A DNA stretch of 64,000 nucleotides from Variovorax sp. J22G73 (GCF_030317035.1 NZ_JASZYK010000006.1:124001-188000), one strand, 5' to 3'; counted from the first letter of the stretch, positions 17,991 to 27,030 are shown. Program-made: numbers and translations. Notes: a model not told the origin generated them from the letters alone.

Positions 17991-19010
17991 ATGAAACGAT
18001 TCGGCCGATGGCTCTGCGCGCTAGCTTTTCTGGGCTGCGGCACGGCGGGGACGGCGCAAGCGCAGCCACAAGCGCAGTCACAAGCACAGCCACCCGCCTT
18101 CCCCTCGAAGGTGGTCACGCTGATGGTCCCCTACCCCGCCGGCGCGGCCAGCGACTTCACCGCGCGGGCGCTGAGCGAACCCTTCGCCAAGGCGCTCGGC
18201 GGCCCGGTGATCGTGGAGAACATCGGCGGGGCGACCGGCGCCATCGCCGCGGCCAAGGTGCTCGGTGCGCCGGCCGACGGCCACTACCTGTTCCAGGGCT
18301 CGCCCAACGAGCTGATCCTGTCGGGGCTGGTGAACAAGAGCACGCGCTACAAGCCCGAGGACTTCCAGTGGATCGCGCCGGTGGCGACCTCGCCGCTGGT
18401 GCTGGTGGTCAACAGCAAGCTGCCGGTGCATTCGCTGGACGAGTTCGTGGCGCTGGCGCGCGCCCGCAAGGACGCGCCGTTGAGCTACGGCACGCCGGGC
18501 GCGGGCACGCTGTACCACCTGCTCGGCGAGCTCTTCACCCGGCGCACCGGCGCGCCCCTCACGCACGTGCCCTACAAGGGCGGCGCGCCGATCATCCAGG
18601 ACCTGCTCGGCGGGCAGATCGACTTCGCGTTCATGCCCTACCAGGCCTTCTACGTGGACTACGTGAACCAGGGCCGCCTGCGCCTGGTCGGCTCGCTCTC
18701 TCCGGGCAAGCGCCTGCCCGCGCCCTTCGACACGCTGCAGACCAGCGCGCAGAGCAAGGACATGAAGGAGTTCGACTTCGGCATCTGGACCTCGTACATG
18801 GTGCGCAAGGGCACGCCGCAGCCGGTGGCCGAGCGGCTGAACGCGGCGATCGCGACCGCGCTGAAGAACCCGCATGCACGCGCGCAGCTGGAGTCGCAGG
18901 CCAAGACGGTCTTCGAGCCGATGAGCCTGGAGGCGGGCGAGAAGTTCTACGCGAGCGAGGTGGCGCGCTACCGCGAGCTGGTCAAAACCATCGGCTACGA
19001 AGCGCCCTGA
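17991..19010 (+). CDS. Bug/TctC family tripartite tricarboxylate transporter receptor
   Basis: 339 residues. A signal peptide ends in TAQAQ. The mature part shows VTLMVPYPAGAASDFTARALS, IVENIGGATGAIAA, LSYGTPGAGTLYHLLGELF and THVPYKGGAPIIQDLLGGQIDF, all hallmarks of Bug receptors. These periplasmic proteins bind carboxylates and deliver them to TctAB, or act as sensors. No tctAB gene is adjacent, although a tctBA pair lies 6 kb away with no receptor of its own. Divergent from the LysR gene. AGGA lies 8 bp before the ATG. Confidence 0.88.
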   Translation: MKRFGRWLCALAFLGCGTAGTAQAQPQAQSQAQPPAFPSKVVTLMVPYPAGAASDFTARALSEPFAKALGGPVIVENIGGATGAIAAAKVLGAPADGHYLFQGSPNELILSGLVNKSTRYKPEDFQWIAPVATSPLVLVVNSKLPVHSLDEFVALARARKDAPLSYGTPGAGTLYHLLGELFTRRTGAPLTHVPYKGGAPIIQDLLGGQIDFAFMPYQAFYVDYVNQGRLRLVGSLSPGKRLPAPFDTLQTSAQSKDMKEFDFGIWTSYMVRKGTPQPVAERLNAAIATALKNPHARAQLESQAKTVFEPMSLEAGEKFYASEVARYRELVKTIGYEAP

Positions 19011-19065
19011 CGGTCGCGGTCTTTCCGCCCCATCGCCATTCGATTCCCTTCGAGGAGACGCATTC

Positions 19066-20760
19066 ATGAAGAACGGACACATCCCCGGCCTCGCGCTGAC
19101 CCTGGCGCTCGCGCTGTCGCTCTCGGCCTGCGGCGGCGGCGGGGGCGCCACGGGTTTCGGCGGCATCGCGCTGCCACCTTCCGCCACACCCGCGACAGCC
19201 GAGCCCCCGGCGCCGGTGGCGCCACCACCCGCGCAGGACCTCTCGCTCGCCACGACCACCGAGGGCCAGGTCGCGGGCACGGCCGGCGCCGAGGTGGTGT
19301 CCTTTCTCGGCATTCCCTATGCGCAGGCGCCGGTGGGCGCGCTGCGCTGGGCGCCGCCGCAACCGCCGGCCGCGCGCACCGGCACGCTGCAGGCCAAGGC
19401 CTTCGGCAACGCCTGCCCGCAGGCGACCGGCGCGGTGTCGTCGCCGATTGCCGAAGACTGCCTCTACCTGAACGTGTGGAAACCCGCGGGCACGAAGCCC
19501 GGCGACCGGCTGCCGGTGGTCTTCTACATCCACGGCGGCGCCTTCACGCTCGGCTCGGGCGAGATGGGCCCGAGCCCGCTGGCCAGCCGCGGCGTGGTGG
19601 TGGTCAGCCTGAACTACCGGCTGGGCGCGCTCGGCTACCTGGCCAACCAGGCGCTGCGCGCGGCCAACAAGGACGGCAGCCTCGGCAACTTCGCGGTGAT
19701 GGACCAGCTCGCCGCGCTGGGCTGGGTGCAGAAGAACATCGCGGCCTTCGGCGGCGACGCGGGCAACGTCACGCTGTGGGGCACCTCGGCCGGCGCCACG
19801 CAGAGCTTCTCGCTGCTGCAGTCGCCCAAGGCCAAGGGGCTGTTCCAGCGCGCGGTGATGCAGAGCGGCGGTTCGGCCGAGTACTCGAACCCGAGCATGG
19901 ACACCTCGCTGGCCGTCGGCGACATGGCGGTGAAGAACCTGGGCTGCAACACCGCGGCCGACGTGGTCGCCTGCCTGCGCGCGCTGCCCGTGTCGGCGCT
20001 GCTCGGCCAGGGCGGGCTCAAGTGGCGACCCACGGTGGACGCGCAGGTCATCACGCAGGTGCCCGCGCGCGCCTTCCAGAGCGGCAACTTCAACCAGGTG
20101 CCCGTGATGATCGGCGGCGTGTACGACGAGGGCACGCTGTTCGTCGACACGAAGCTGAGCGCCGACAACTACCCGCTGTACCTGCGCAGCCTGGCACCGG
20201 CGGGGTACGACACCACGGCCATCGAGGCCGCGTACCCGGTCGGCAGCTACGCCGTGCCCGCGCAGGGCTTCGCGCGGGCCATGGGCGACGCGCTGTACGC
20301 CTGCGGCAACAGCGCGCGGCGCGATGCGCTGTCGGCCTGGGTGCCGGTGTACGGCTGGGAGCTGACCGACCCGCAGCTCTCGTTCCCAGCGAGCCCCACG
20401 AATTTCTACTACGGCACCGCGCACGGCATGGACAGCTACTACTTCACCGGCACGGTCGACGCGCTGCCCAGCTACCCGTACTTCGACCCCGGCAGCGCCA
20501 CGCCAGACGCGGCCACCACGGCGCAGCGCAAGGCGCTGTCGGCGCAGATGGTTTCGTACCTGCTCAACTTCGCGAAGAACGGCGACCCGAACGGCGACGG
20601 CCACGAGGTCGCCACGCCCTGGCCGCGCTTCACGGGACCGTCGGACCGCGCGCTGATCGACTTCAGCTACCCCGCCGTCAAGACCTCGCGCAACGCGTTC
20701 GAGCAGGCGCACAAGTGCGACACGCTGTGGGGGCCCGCCGTGTTCCCGCCGCTGTACTGA
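19066..20760 (+). CDS. Type-B carboxylesterase family lipoprotein
   Basis: 564 residues. The leader ends LSLSAC, a lipobox with Cys near residue 22, so it is probably an envelope lipoprotein. Family hallmarks are VVSFLGIPYAQAPVGALRW, EDCLYLNVWKP, YIHGGAFTLGSG as oxyanion hole and GTSAGA with the nucleophile Ser near residue 238. An acidic residue (YDEGTLF region) and a late His (YGTAHGMDS) complete the likely triad. It probably hydrolyses an ester at the cell surface. It is 55 bp downstream of the Bug gene, suggesting ester cleavage followed by carboxylate uptake. Confidence 0.86.
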   Translation: MKNGHIPGLALTLALALSLSACGGGGGATGFGGIALPPSATPATAEPPAPVAPPPAQDLSLATTTEGQVAGTAGAEVVSFLGIPYAQAPVGALRWAPPQPPAARTGTLQAKAFGNACPQATGAVSSPIAEDCLYLNVWKPAGTKPGDRLPVVFYIHGGAFTLGSGEMGPSPLASRGVVVVSLNYRLGALGYLANQALRAANKDGSLGNFAVMDQLAALGWVQKNIAAFGGDAGNVTLWGTSAGATQSFSLLQSPKAKGLFQRAVMQSGGSAEYSNPSMDTSLAVGDMAVKNLGCNTAADVVACLRALPVSALLGQGGLKWRPTVDAQVITQVPARAFQSGNFNQVPVMIGGVYDEGTLFVDTKLSADNYPLYLRSLAPAGYDTTAIEAAYPVGSYAVPAQGFARAMGDALYACGNSARRDALSAWVPVYGWELTDPQLSFPASPTNFYYGTAHGMDSYYFTGTVDALPSYPYFDPGSATPDAATTAQRKALSAQMVSYLLNFAKNGDPNGDGHEVATPWPRFTGPSDRALIDFSYPAVKTSRNAFEQAHKCDTLWGPAVFPPLY

Positions 20761-20792
20761 ACCCTGACCTTCAGACCCCCAACGGATTCCCC

Positions 20793-22196
20793 ATGAACGA
20801 ACAACACGTCATCGACCACCTCGCGGCGCGGCAACCCGAGATCGTGGACTGGCTCAAGGCCTTCCTGCGCATACCGAGCGTGAGCGCCGACCCGGCCTTC
20901 GTGCAGGGCATGCACAGCGCGCGGCGCTTTCTTGTCGATCGGCTGGAACACATCGGCCTGGCCAACGTGCGGCTGCTCGACGGTGGCGGCGAGCCTGCCG
21001 TGTACGGCGAATGGAACGGCGCGCCGGGCAAGCCCACGCTCATGGTCTACGGCCACTACGACGTGCAGCCGGCCGACCCCGTCGACCAGTGGCGCACGCC
21101 GCCCTTCGAGCCCACGGAGGTGAACGGCCGGCTCTACGCCCGTGGCACTTCCGACGTGAAGGGCTCGACCACCATCGCGCTGGAGGTGATTGCCGCGTTC
21201 CTCTCGGTGCAGGGCGCCTGCCCGGTGAACATCAAGATGTTTCTCGAAGGCGAGGAAGAAACGGGCAGCCCGTCGCTGCGCACCCTGGTCGAACGCCACC
21301 GCTCATTGCTGCAGGCCGACGCGGTGCTCTCCGCCGACGGCGGGCGCGCGAGCGCCGAGGTGCCCACCATCAACACCGGCGCGCGCGGCAACGCGCAACT
21401 CGAGGTGCGGCTGCGCACCGCGCACAAGGACCTGCACTCGGGCCGCTACGGCGGCAGCGTGCGCAACGCGCTGCACGAGATGGCGCGGCTGGTGGCGTCG
21501 CTGCACCACGCGGACGGCAGCGTTGCGGTCGAAGGCTTCCACGACGGTGCGTTGCCGCCGACCGCGCGGCAGCGCGACGACACGGCCGCGTTTCCGTACG
21601 ACGAGGCGGCGTTCTTCTCGGACGTCGGCGGCAGCGCGCATGGCGAGCCGGGCTACACGGCGCGCGAGCGCGTCACGCTGCGGCCCGCCCTCGACGTCAA
21701 CGGCCTGTGGGGCGGCTACACCGGCGGCGGCGGCAAGACCATCGTGCCCTGCGAGGCGCAGGCCAAGCTCACGCCGCGCGTGGTCGCGGGACAGGACCCG
21801 GCCGCGGTGATCCGCGCGGTGCTGCGCCACCTGCAACGCCATTGCCCCGAAGGCTGCACGCTCGACGTGGTGGCGATGAACGACGGCTCGCCCGCATCGA
21901 CGCTCGCCGCGGACCATCCGCTGGTGCGCGCGGCCGAGGCGGTGCTGGAGCGCGAGAGCGGCCGCCGGCCCATTCACGTGCGCCTGGGCGCGAGCGTGCC
22001 GGTGACGGCGATCTTCAAGGAGATGCTGGGCATCGACACGCTGATGTTCGGCTTCAACCTGCCCGACGAGGACGTGCACGCGCCGAACGAGTTCTTCAGG
22101 CTGAAGTCGATCGGCGAAGGCACGCGCGGGTGGACGCTGCTGCTGGCGGAGCTGGCGAAGCATTCGCCGGCGTCGTTCCACGCCGGGCGGGGCTGA
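20793..22196 (+). CDS. M20 family dipeptidase (PepV/carnosinase-like)
   Basis: 467 residues. YGHYDVQPADP carries the first metal His and Asp, RGTSDVKGS the bridging Asp, and FLEGEEETGSPSL the catalytic and metal Glu. The large lid domain contains the HSGRYGG motif of the M20F (CN hydrolase/carnosinase) subgroup, and the end has DEDVHAPNEFF. It cleaves dipeptides or N-acylated peptides in the cytoplasm. It follows the esterase by 32 bp, so co-transcription is likely though the substrates differ. Convergent with rhlE. Confidence 0.87.
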   Translation: MNEQHVIDHLAARQPEIVDWLKAFLRIPSVSADPAFVQGMHSARRFLVDRLEHIGLANVRLLDGGGEPAVYGEWNGAPGKPTLMVYGHYDVQPADPVDQWRTPPFEPTEVNGRLYARGTSDVKGSTTIALEVIAAFLSVQGACPVNIKMFLEGEEETGSPSLRTLVERHRSLLQADAVLSADGGRASAEVPTINTGARGNAQLEVRLRTAHKDLHSGRYGGSVRNALHEMARLVASLHHADGSVAVEGFHDGALPPTARQRDDTAAFPYDEAAFFSDVGGSAHGEPGYTARERVTLRPALDVNGLWGGYTGGGGKTIVPCEAQAKLTPRVVAGQDPAAVIRAVLRHLQRHCPEGCTLDVVAMNDGSPASTLAADHPLVRAAEAVLERESGRRPIHVRLGASVPVTAIFKEMLGIDTLMFGFNLPDEDVHAPNEFFRLKSIGEGTRGWTLLLAELAKHSPASFHAGRG

Positions 22197-22230
22197 GGCG
22201 GAACTGGGGACGGAACCGAGCAAATCGGGC

Positions 22231-23523
22231 TCAGAGCCCGCCGTCGTTCCCGTTGTTGTCGCCACCCGCTTGCGCGGCCTTCGCCGCCGCGCGCAGCTTG
22301 TCCTTCTTGCTCGGCCGCTTGCCCTTGACGCCGCCGGTGCCCGACGCGTCCGTCACCGGCACGGCCACCTCGGTCGGCTCGAAGCCTTCGATGCGCTCGC
22401 GCGGCAGGCTCAGGCCCTGGCGCTTCTCGATCAGCTGGAAGTGCGCCTCGGTCGACGCGCTCACGAAGCTGATCGCCAGGCCGCTCTCGCCCGCGCGCCC
22501 GGTGCGGCCGATGCGGTGGATGTAGTCGGTCGGCGAGCGCGGCAGGTCGTAGTTGATGACCACCGGCAGCTGCGCGATGTCGATGCCGCGCGCCGCCAGG
22601 TCGGTGGCAATCACCACGTCCCAGCGGCTCTGCTTGAACTGCGACAGGATGTCGGTGCGCGTGCCCTGCGCGATGTCGCCGTGGAAGGGCACCGCGTAGA
22701 TGCCGTTCTTGTAGAGCTTCTCGGCCACGATCTGTGCCGCATGCTGCGTGGCGACGAACACCAGCACGCGGTCCCATTCGCCTTCGTGCTGCTTGAGCAG
22801 GTGGCGCAGCAGCTGGGTGCGGCGGATGGCGTCGACCTCGATCACGCGCTGCACGATGTTGGGCTCGGTGCCGGGCTCGCCCTGCACGTCGATCACCGCG
22901 GGCTCGTGCAGCATGCCGTCGGCCAGCGCCTGGATGGCGGGCGGGAAGGTGGCGGAGAACAGCAGGTTCTGCCGCTTGGCGGGCAGCAGCGCGAGGATGC
23001 GGCCGAGTTCCTCGGCAAAGCCAAGGTCGAACAGGCGGTCGGCCTCGTCGAGCACCAGCGTGGACACGGCGGCGAGCCGCAGCGCGTTGTGCTCGACCAG
23101 GTCGAGCAGCCGGCCCGGCGTGGCCACGACGATGTCGGCACCGCCGCGCAGGCCCATCATCTGCGGGTTGATCGACACGCCACCGAAGGCGACGACGATC
23201 TTCAGCCGTTCGGGCAGGTGCTGCGCCAGGCTGCGCAGGGTCTCGCCGACCTGGGCCGCGAGCTCACGCGTGGGCACGAGCACCAGGGCGCGCACGCGGC
23301 GGGGGCCTTCGGCCTGCGCGGCGCGCTCGCTGCTCAGGCGCTGCAGCAGCGGAAGGGAAAATGCGGCGGTCTTGCCGGAGCCGGTCTGCGCCGAGCCCCG
23401 CACGTCGCGACCTTGCAGAATCGCGGGGATGGCCGCGGCCTGGATGGCGGTCGGCGCGGCGTAGCCGCTTTCGGCGGCAGCCTGCACGAGCGCGGGGGCC
23501 AGGCCCAGTGAATCGAATGGCAT
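22231..23523 (-). CDS. rhlE: DEAD-box ATP-dependent RNA helicase, RhlE type
   Basis: 430 residues. It opens MPFDSLGLAPALVQAAAESGY with the Q motif PTAIQAAAIP, then AQTGSGKT (Walker A, 45-52), PTRELAAQV, VLDEADRLFDLG (DEAD), LFSATFP (SAT), VFVATQHAAQIVAEKL, ATDLAARGIDI and HRIGRTGRAG. The C-terminal tail is basic. It unwinds short RNA duplexes in ribosome assembly or mRNA decay. I start at 23523 because the protein then matches family N-termini; an upstream start at 23610 would run into the divergent SUI1-like gene. Only 47 bp separate the two divergent genes. Confidence 0.9.
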   Translation of the reverse strand: MPFDSLGLAPALVQAAAESGYAAPTAIQAAAIPAILQGRDVRGSAQTGSGKTAAFSLPLLQRLSSERAAQAEGPRRVRALVLVPTRELAAQVGETLRSLAQHLPERLKIVVAFGGVSINPQMMGLRGGADIVVATPGRLLDLVEHNALRLAAVSTLVLDEADRLFDLGFAEELGRILALLPAKRQNLLFSATFPPAIQALADGMLHEPAVIDVQGEPGTEPNIVQRVIEVDAIRRTQLLRHLLKQHEGEWDRVLVFVATQHAAQIVAEKLYKNGIYAVPFHGDIAQGTRTDILSQFKQSRWDVVIATDLAARGIDIAQLPVVINYDLPRSPTDYIHRIGRTGRAGESGLAISFVSASTEAHFQLIEKRQGLSLPRERIEGFEPTEVAVPVTDASGTGGVKGKRPSKKDKLRAAAKAAQAGGDNNGNDGGL

Positions 23524-23570
23524 GTGAGCAGACAGAGAGAAAAACCCGAGATAGAGAAGAGACGTATCGA

Positions 23571-23951
23571 ATGTCGACGATGAAACAGCGCAATCAAGCC
23601 GGCAGCGCACTGGTGTACTCCACCGAGGCGGGCGGGCGCATGTGCCCGGACTGCGGCGAGCCGGTGGCCCAGTGCCGCTGCAAGGAACTCAAGGCGCGCG
23701 TGCCGGCCACCGACGGCATTGTGCGTGTATCGCACGAAACCAAGGGCCGCAAAGGCAAGGGCGTGACCGTGGTGAAGGGCGTGGCGCTGAACGCCGAAGG
23801 CCTCGCGGCGCTGGGCAAGCAGCTGAAAACCGCCTGCGGCTCGGGCGGCACGGTGAAGGACGGCGTGATCGAAATCCAGGGCGACCATCGCGACACCGTG
23901 ATCGCCGCCCTCGTAAAGCAGGGCCACACCGTCAAGCGGGCCGGAGGCTAG
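23571..23951 (+). CDS. SUI1/eIF1-like translation factor (YciH family)
   Basis: 126 residues. The N-terminal CPDC...CRC (Cys25, 28, 35, 37) looks like a small zinc-binding site, and GRKGKGVTVVKGVALN followed by GSGGTVKDGVIEIQGDHRD is the SUI1 beta-barrel signature. In bacteria this family is linked to start-codon fidelity but is not essential. An internal ATG at 23580 would shorten it by three residues. It sits among RNA-handling genes: rhlE on the other side and an RRM protein downstream. Confidence 0.9.
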   Translation: MSTMKQRNQAGSALVYSTEAGGRMCPDCGEPVAQCRCKELKARVPATDGIVRVSHETKGRKGKGVTVVKGVALNAEGLAALGKQLKTACGSGGTVKDGVIEIQGDHRDTVIAALVKQGHTVKRAGG

Positions 23952-23958
23952 CCGCGCG

Positions 23959-24195
23959 ATGAAACCCGAAGACCTGCAGCGCCTGGTGACCCTTCAAATG
24001 CCCTTTGGCAAGCACAAGGGCACGCTGATTGCCGATTTGCCCGGAAATTACCTGACCTGGTTTGCACGCGAGGGTTTTCCCTCAGGAGAAATTGGCCGAC
24101 TGCTCGCTTTGATGCATGAAATAGACCACAACGGCCTTTCAGACCTGCTCAAACCGTTGCGAAACCGCCCGCCGGCTCGCGATGTTTCTCAATAA
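23959..24195 (+). CDS. DUF3820 family small protein
   Basis: 78 residues. LQMPFGKHKGTLIADLPGNYLTWF and FPSGEIGRLLALMHEIDHNGL match the DUF3820 consensus, in which a compact helical protein with FGKYKG and YLxWF motifs is common in proteobacteria. Function unknown; some members are called quorum-regulated virulence factors on slender evidence. It starts 7 bp after the SUI1-like gene and is likely co-transcribed. Base composition is lower in GC than its neighbours. Confidence 0.85.
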   Translation: MKPEDLQRLVTLQMPFGKHKGTLIADLPGNYLTWFAREGFPSGEIGRLLALMHEIDHNGLSDLLKPLRNRPPARDVSQ

Positions 24196-24227
24196 CACAC
24201 GAATTTCCAACGCTTTTTGCAATTGGG

Positions 24228-24374
24228 GCTGATAATCCGGCCCACGTGTCTGTGAGCTTTGTCTCCCGTGCACGTAATTCGGTGATCGGTCAGTTTCGCG
24301 CCACAGCGCACTTGTTTGTTGTGATTCTGGGACTCCATCGCTTTGTCTTGTTGGTTTGAATTAGGAGTCCCTCA
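24228..24374 (+). promoter_or_regulatory. Probable promoter and long 5' leader of the RRM protein gene
   Basis: The 179-bp gap before the RRM gene is AT-richer than its surroundings. GATAAT at about 24231-24236 is a plausible -10 box, though no good -35 is visible. It would give a leader of roughly 130 nt before the ATG at 24375, with TAGGAG as ribosome site. Long leaders are common for cold-inducible RNA chaperone genes. This is inference from composition and one motif. Confidence 0.35.
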
Positions 24375-24788
24375 ATGGGCAAGAAACTCTACGTAGGCAA
24401 CCTCGCCTACTCCGTGCGTGACAACGACCTGGAACAAGCTTTCGGCGAGTTCGGCTCGATCGTCAGCGCCAAGGTCATGATGGAACGCGACACCGGTCGT
24501 TCGAAGGGCTTCGGCTTTGTCGAAATGGGCACGGACGCTGAAGCACTCGCAGCCATCGAAGCCATGAACGGCCATTCCCTGCAGGGCCGCGCCCTGACGG
24601 TGAACGAAGCCCGTCCGATGGAAGCTCGTCCCCCCCGCACCGGCGGTGGTGGCGGCGGCGGCTACGGTGGTGGCGGCGGCGGTGGCGGCTACGGCGGTGG
24701 TGGCGGCGGCTACGGCGGCGGCGGCGGTGGCCGCAGCGGTGGTGGCGGCGGTTACGGCGGCGGCGGCGGTGGCCGCGGCGGCTACTAA
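24375..24788 (+). CDS. RNA-binding protein with one RRM and a Gly-rich tail
   Basis: 137 residues. A single RRM at 1-80 has RNP2 (LYVGNL, 5-10) and RNP1 (KGFGFVEM, 44-51). The rest, from about residue 90, is a run of glycine with Tyr, Arg and Ser. This is the architecture of cyanobacterial Rbp and plant glycine-rich RNA-binding proteins, and of proteobacterial cold-related RNA chaperones. Codon use in the tail is dominated by GGC and GGT. Strong tandem hairpins follow, so it is likely a highly expressed single-gene transcript. Confidence 0.93.
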   Translation: MGKKLYVGNLAYSVRDNDLEQAFGEFGSIVSAKVMMERDTGRSKGFGFVEMGTDAEALAAIEAMNGHSLQGRALTVNEARPMEARPPRTGGGGGGGYGGGGGGGGYGGGGGGYGGGGGGRSGGGGGYGGGGGGRGGY

Positions 24789-24802
24789 GCCCTCCCCTGC
24801 AC

Positions 24803-24824
24803 TCGAAGCGTTTCGGCGCTTCGA
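24803..24824 (+). terminator. First of two tandem hairpins after the RRM gene
   Basis: TCGAAGCG-N6-CGCTTCGA is a perfect 8-bp stem 14 bp after the stop codon. It lacks a T tract, so it may stabilise the mRNA 3' end rather than terminate by itself. Confidence 0.6.
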
Positions 24825-24833
24825 ATGAAAAGA

Positions 24834-24857
24834 AAAAGCTCCTTCGGGAGCTTTTTT
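24834..24857 (+). terminator. Intrinsic terminator of the RRM gene
   Basis: AAAAGCTCC-TTCG-GGAGCTTTTTT forms a stable stem with a TTCG tetraloop followed by a T run. Classic rho-independent terminator. Confidence 0.88.
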
Positions 24858-24997
24858 CGTTTCTGCGCCACCGTTCGACCCCGGCGGTCAGGTCACCCTA
24901 ATAGAAACCCGGTAAGCATTTGTCCGTACCCTCGCGGTCAGCCAACGGTCAGCCGCGCGGAACGACCCTCACCCCTCCAAAACAAGAGGGGCGAGAC

Positions 24998-25486
24998 ATG
25001 CGCATCAAGAGTCAGGCGGACTTCTTTTCAGGAGTCATGTTCACCAGCGTGGGAGGGGCCTTCGCGATAGGCGCCACCACGTACACCATCGGCGACGGCG
25101 CCCGCATGGGGCCGGGGTACTTCCCGCTGATGCTGGGCATCCTGCTGGCCGTGCTGGGCGCCATCATCATGTTCCAGGCCCTGGTGGTCGAAACCACCGA
25201 CGGCGACCCGATCGGCAAATGGGCCTGGAAGCCGCTGGCCTTCGTGCTCGGCGCCAACCTGGCCTTCGGCGTGCTGCTGGGCGGTCTGCCCAGCATCGGG
25301 CTGCCGGCGATGGGAATGATCATCGCCATCTACGCGCTCACCATCATCTCGAGCATGGCCGGCGAGCACTTCAAGCTGCGCGACGTGCTGGTTCTCTCGA
25401 CCATCCTGGCGGCCGGCAGCTACGTGGCCTTCATCTGGGCGCTGAAGCTCCAGATCCAGGTCTGGCCCACTTTCATTTCGGGCTGA
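24998..25486 (+). CDS. tctB: Tripartite tricarboxylate transporter, small membrane subunit TctB
   Basis: 162 residues with four predicted membrane helices. RIKSQADFFSGVMFTSVGGAFAIGA and GPGYFPLMLGILLAVLGAIIMF match the TctB N-terminal helices. AGAGGGG is placed as the ribosome site of the ATG at 24998; an upstream in-frame start at 24920 would add 26 residues that do not look coding. The stop lies 12 bp before tctA. Together they form the sodium- or proton-coupled channel of a TTT system for di- or tricarboxylates. Confidence 0.87.
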   Translation: MRIKSQADFFSGVMFTSVGGAFAIGATTYTIGDGARMGPGYFPLMLGILLAVLGAIIMFQALVVETTDGDPIGKWAWKPLAFVLGANLAFGVLLGGLPSIGLPAMGMIIAIYALTIISSMAGEHFKLRDVLVLSTILAAGSYVAFIWALKLQIQVWPTFISG

Positions 25487-25498
25487 GGAGCGAACACC

Positions 25499-27010
25499 AT
25501 GGACCTGATCCACAACCTTTCCATCGGTTTCGGCGTCGCCTTCACCTTCACCAACCTGCTGTACTGCCTGCTGGGCTGCATCCTGGGCACGCTCATTGGC
25601 GTGCTGCCGGGCATCGGGCCGGTCGCGACCATCGCGATGCTGCTGCCCGCCACCTACGCGCTGCCACCCGTGTCGGCGCTGATCATGCTGGCCGGCATCT
25701 ACTACGGCGCGCAGTACGGCGGCTCCACGACGGCCATTCTGGTCAACCTGCCGGGCGAGTCCTCGTCGGTGGTCACCTGCATCGACGGCTACCAGATGGC
25801 AAGGCAGGGCCGCGCGGGTCCGGCGCTGGCCGCGGCGGGCCTGGGCTCGTTCTTTGCCGGTTGCGTGGGCACGCTCATCCTGGCCGCCTTCGCGCCGCCG
25901 CTGACCGAGCTGGCCTTCAAGTTCGGCCCGGCCGAGTACTTCTCGCTGATGACGCTGGGCCTGATCGGCGCGGTGGTGCTGGCCTCGGGCTCGCTGATCA
26001 AGGCGGTGGCCATGATCGTGCTGGGCCTGCTGCTGGGCATCGTGGGCACCGACGTGAACTCGGGCGTGGCGCGCTTCAGCTTCGACGTGCCCGAGCTCAC
26101 CGACGGCATCGGCTTCGTGGTGATCGCCATGGGCGTGTTCGGCTACGGCGAAATCATCGGCAACCTGTCGCAGCCCGACGACGAGCGCGAGGTGTTCACG
26201 CACAAGGTGAAGGGCCTGTGGCCCACCAAGGAAGACTTCAAGCGCATGACGCCGGCGGTGCTGCGCGGCACGGCACTGGGCTCGGCCCTGGGCATCCTGC
26301 CGGGCGGCGGCGCGCTGCTGGCATCGTTCGCGGCGTATGCGCTGGAGAAGAAGATCAAGATGCGCCCGGGCGAAATGCCCTTCGGCAAGGGCAACATCCG
26401 CGGCGTGGCGTCGCCCGAGTCGGCCAACAACGCTGGCGCGCAGACCTCCTTCATTCCGCTGCTGACGCTGGGCATTCCGCCCAACGCGGTGATGGCGCTG
26501 ATGGTGGGTGCCATGACCATCCACAACATCCAGCCCGGCCCGCAGGTGATGACCAGCAACCCCGAGCTGTTCTGGGGCCTGATCGCCTCGATGTGGATCG
26601 GCAACGCGATGCTCATCATCCTGAACCTGCCGTTGATCGGCATGTGGATCAAGCTGCTGTCGGTGCCTTACAAGTTCCTGTTCCCGGCGATCGTGCTGTT
26701 CTGCGCCATCGGCGTGTACTCGACCAACAACAACACCTTCGACGTGTGGATGGTGGCGGCCTTCGGCTTCATCGGCTACCTGTTCATCAAGCTCCGGACG
26801 GAGCCGGCGCCGCTGCTGCTGGGCTTCATCCTGGGGCCGATGATGGAAGAGAACCTGCGGCGCGCCCTGCTGCTGTCGCGCGGTGCGTGGAGCGTGTTCG
26901 TCACGCGGCCGCTGTCGGCGGGGCTGCTCGCGGCGGCGGTGCTGCTGCTCGGCATCGTGCTGCTGCCTTCCATCAAGGCCAAGCGCGAAGAGGCTTTTGT
27001 CGAAGAGTGA
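25499..27010 (+). CDS. tctA: Tripartite tricarboxylate transporter, large permease TctA
   Basis: 503 residues, about 12 membrane segments. Characteristic stretches are GTLIGVLPGIGPVATIAMLLPATY, YGAQYGGSTTAILVNLPGE, and PGEMPFGKGNIRGVASPESANNAGAQTSFIPLLTLGIPPNAVMALMVGA. It is the transport subunit in the inner membrane and needs a Bug-type receptor. None is adjacent; the Bug protein at 17991 is the nearest. Ends at a strong terminator. Confidence 0.93.
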   Translation: MDLIHNLSIGFGVAFTFTNLLYCLLGCILGTLIGVLPGIGPVATIAMLLPATYALPPVSALIMLAGIYYGAQYGGSTTAILVNLPGESSSVVTCIDGYQMARQGRAGPALAAAGLGSFFAGCVGTLILAAFAPPLTELAFKFGPAEYFSLMTLGLIGAVVLASGSLIKAVAMIVLGLLLGIVGTDVNSGVARFSFDVPELTDGIGFVVIAMGVFGYGEIIGNLSQPDDEREVFTHKVKGLWPTKEDFKRMTPAVLRGTALGSALGILPGGGALLASFAAYALEKKIKMRPGEMPFGKGNIRGVASPESANNAGAQTSFIPLLTLGIPPNAVMALMVGAMTIHNIQPGPQVMTSNPELFWGLIASMWIGNAMLIILNLPLIGMWIKLLSVPYKFLFPAIVLFCAIGVYSTNNNTFDVWMVAAFGFIGYLFIKLRTEPAPLLLGFILGPMMEENLRRALLLSRGAWSVFVTRPLSAGLLAAAVLLLGIVLLPSIKAKREEAFVEE

Positions 27011-27030
27011 GCGTCTCGGCTTTCTCTGCG

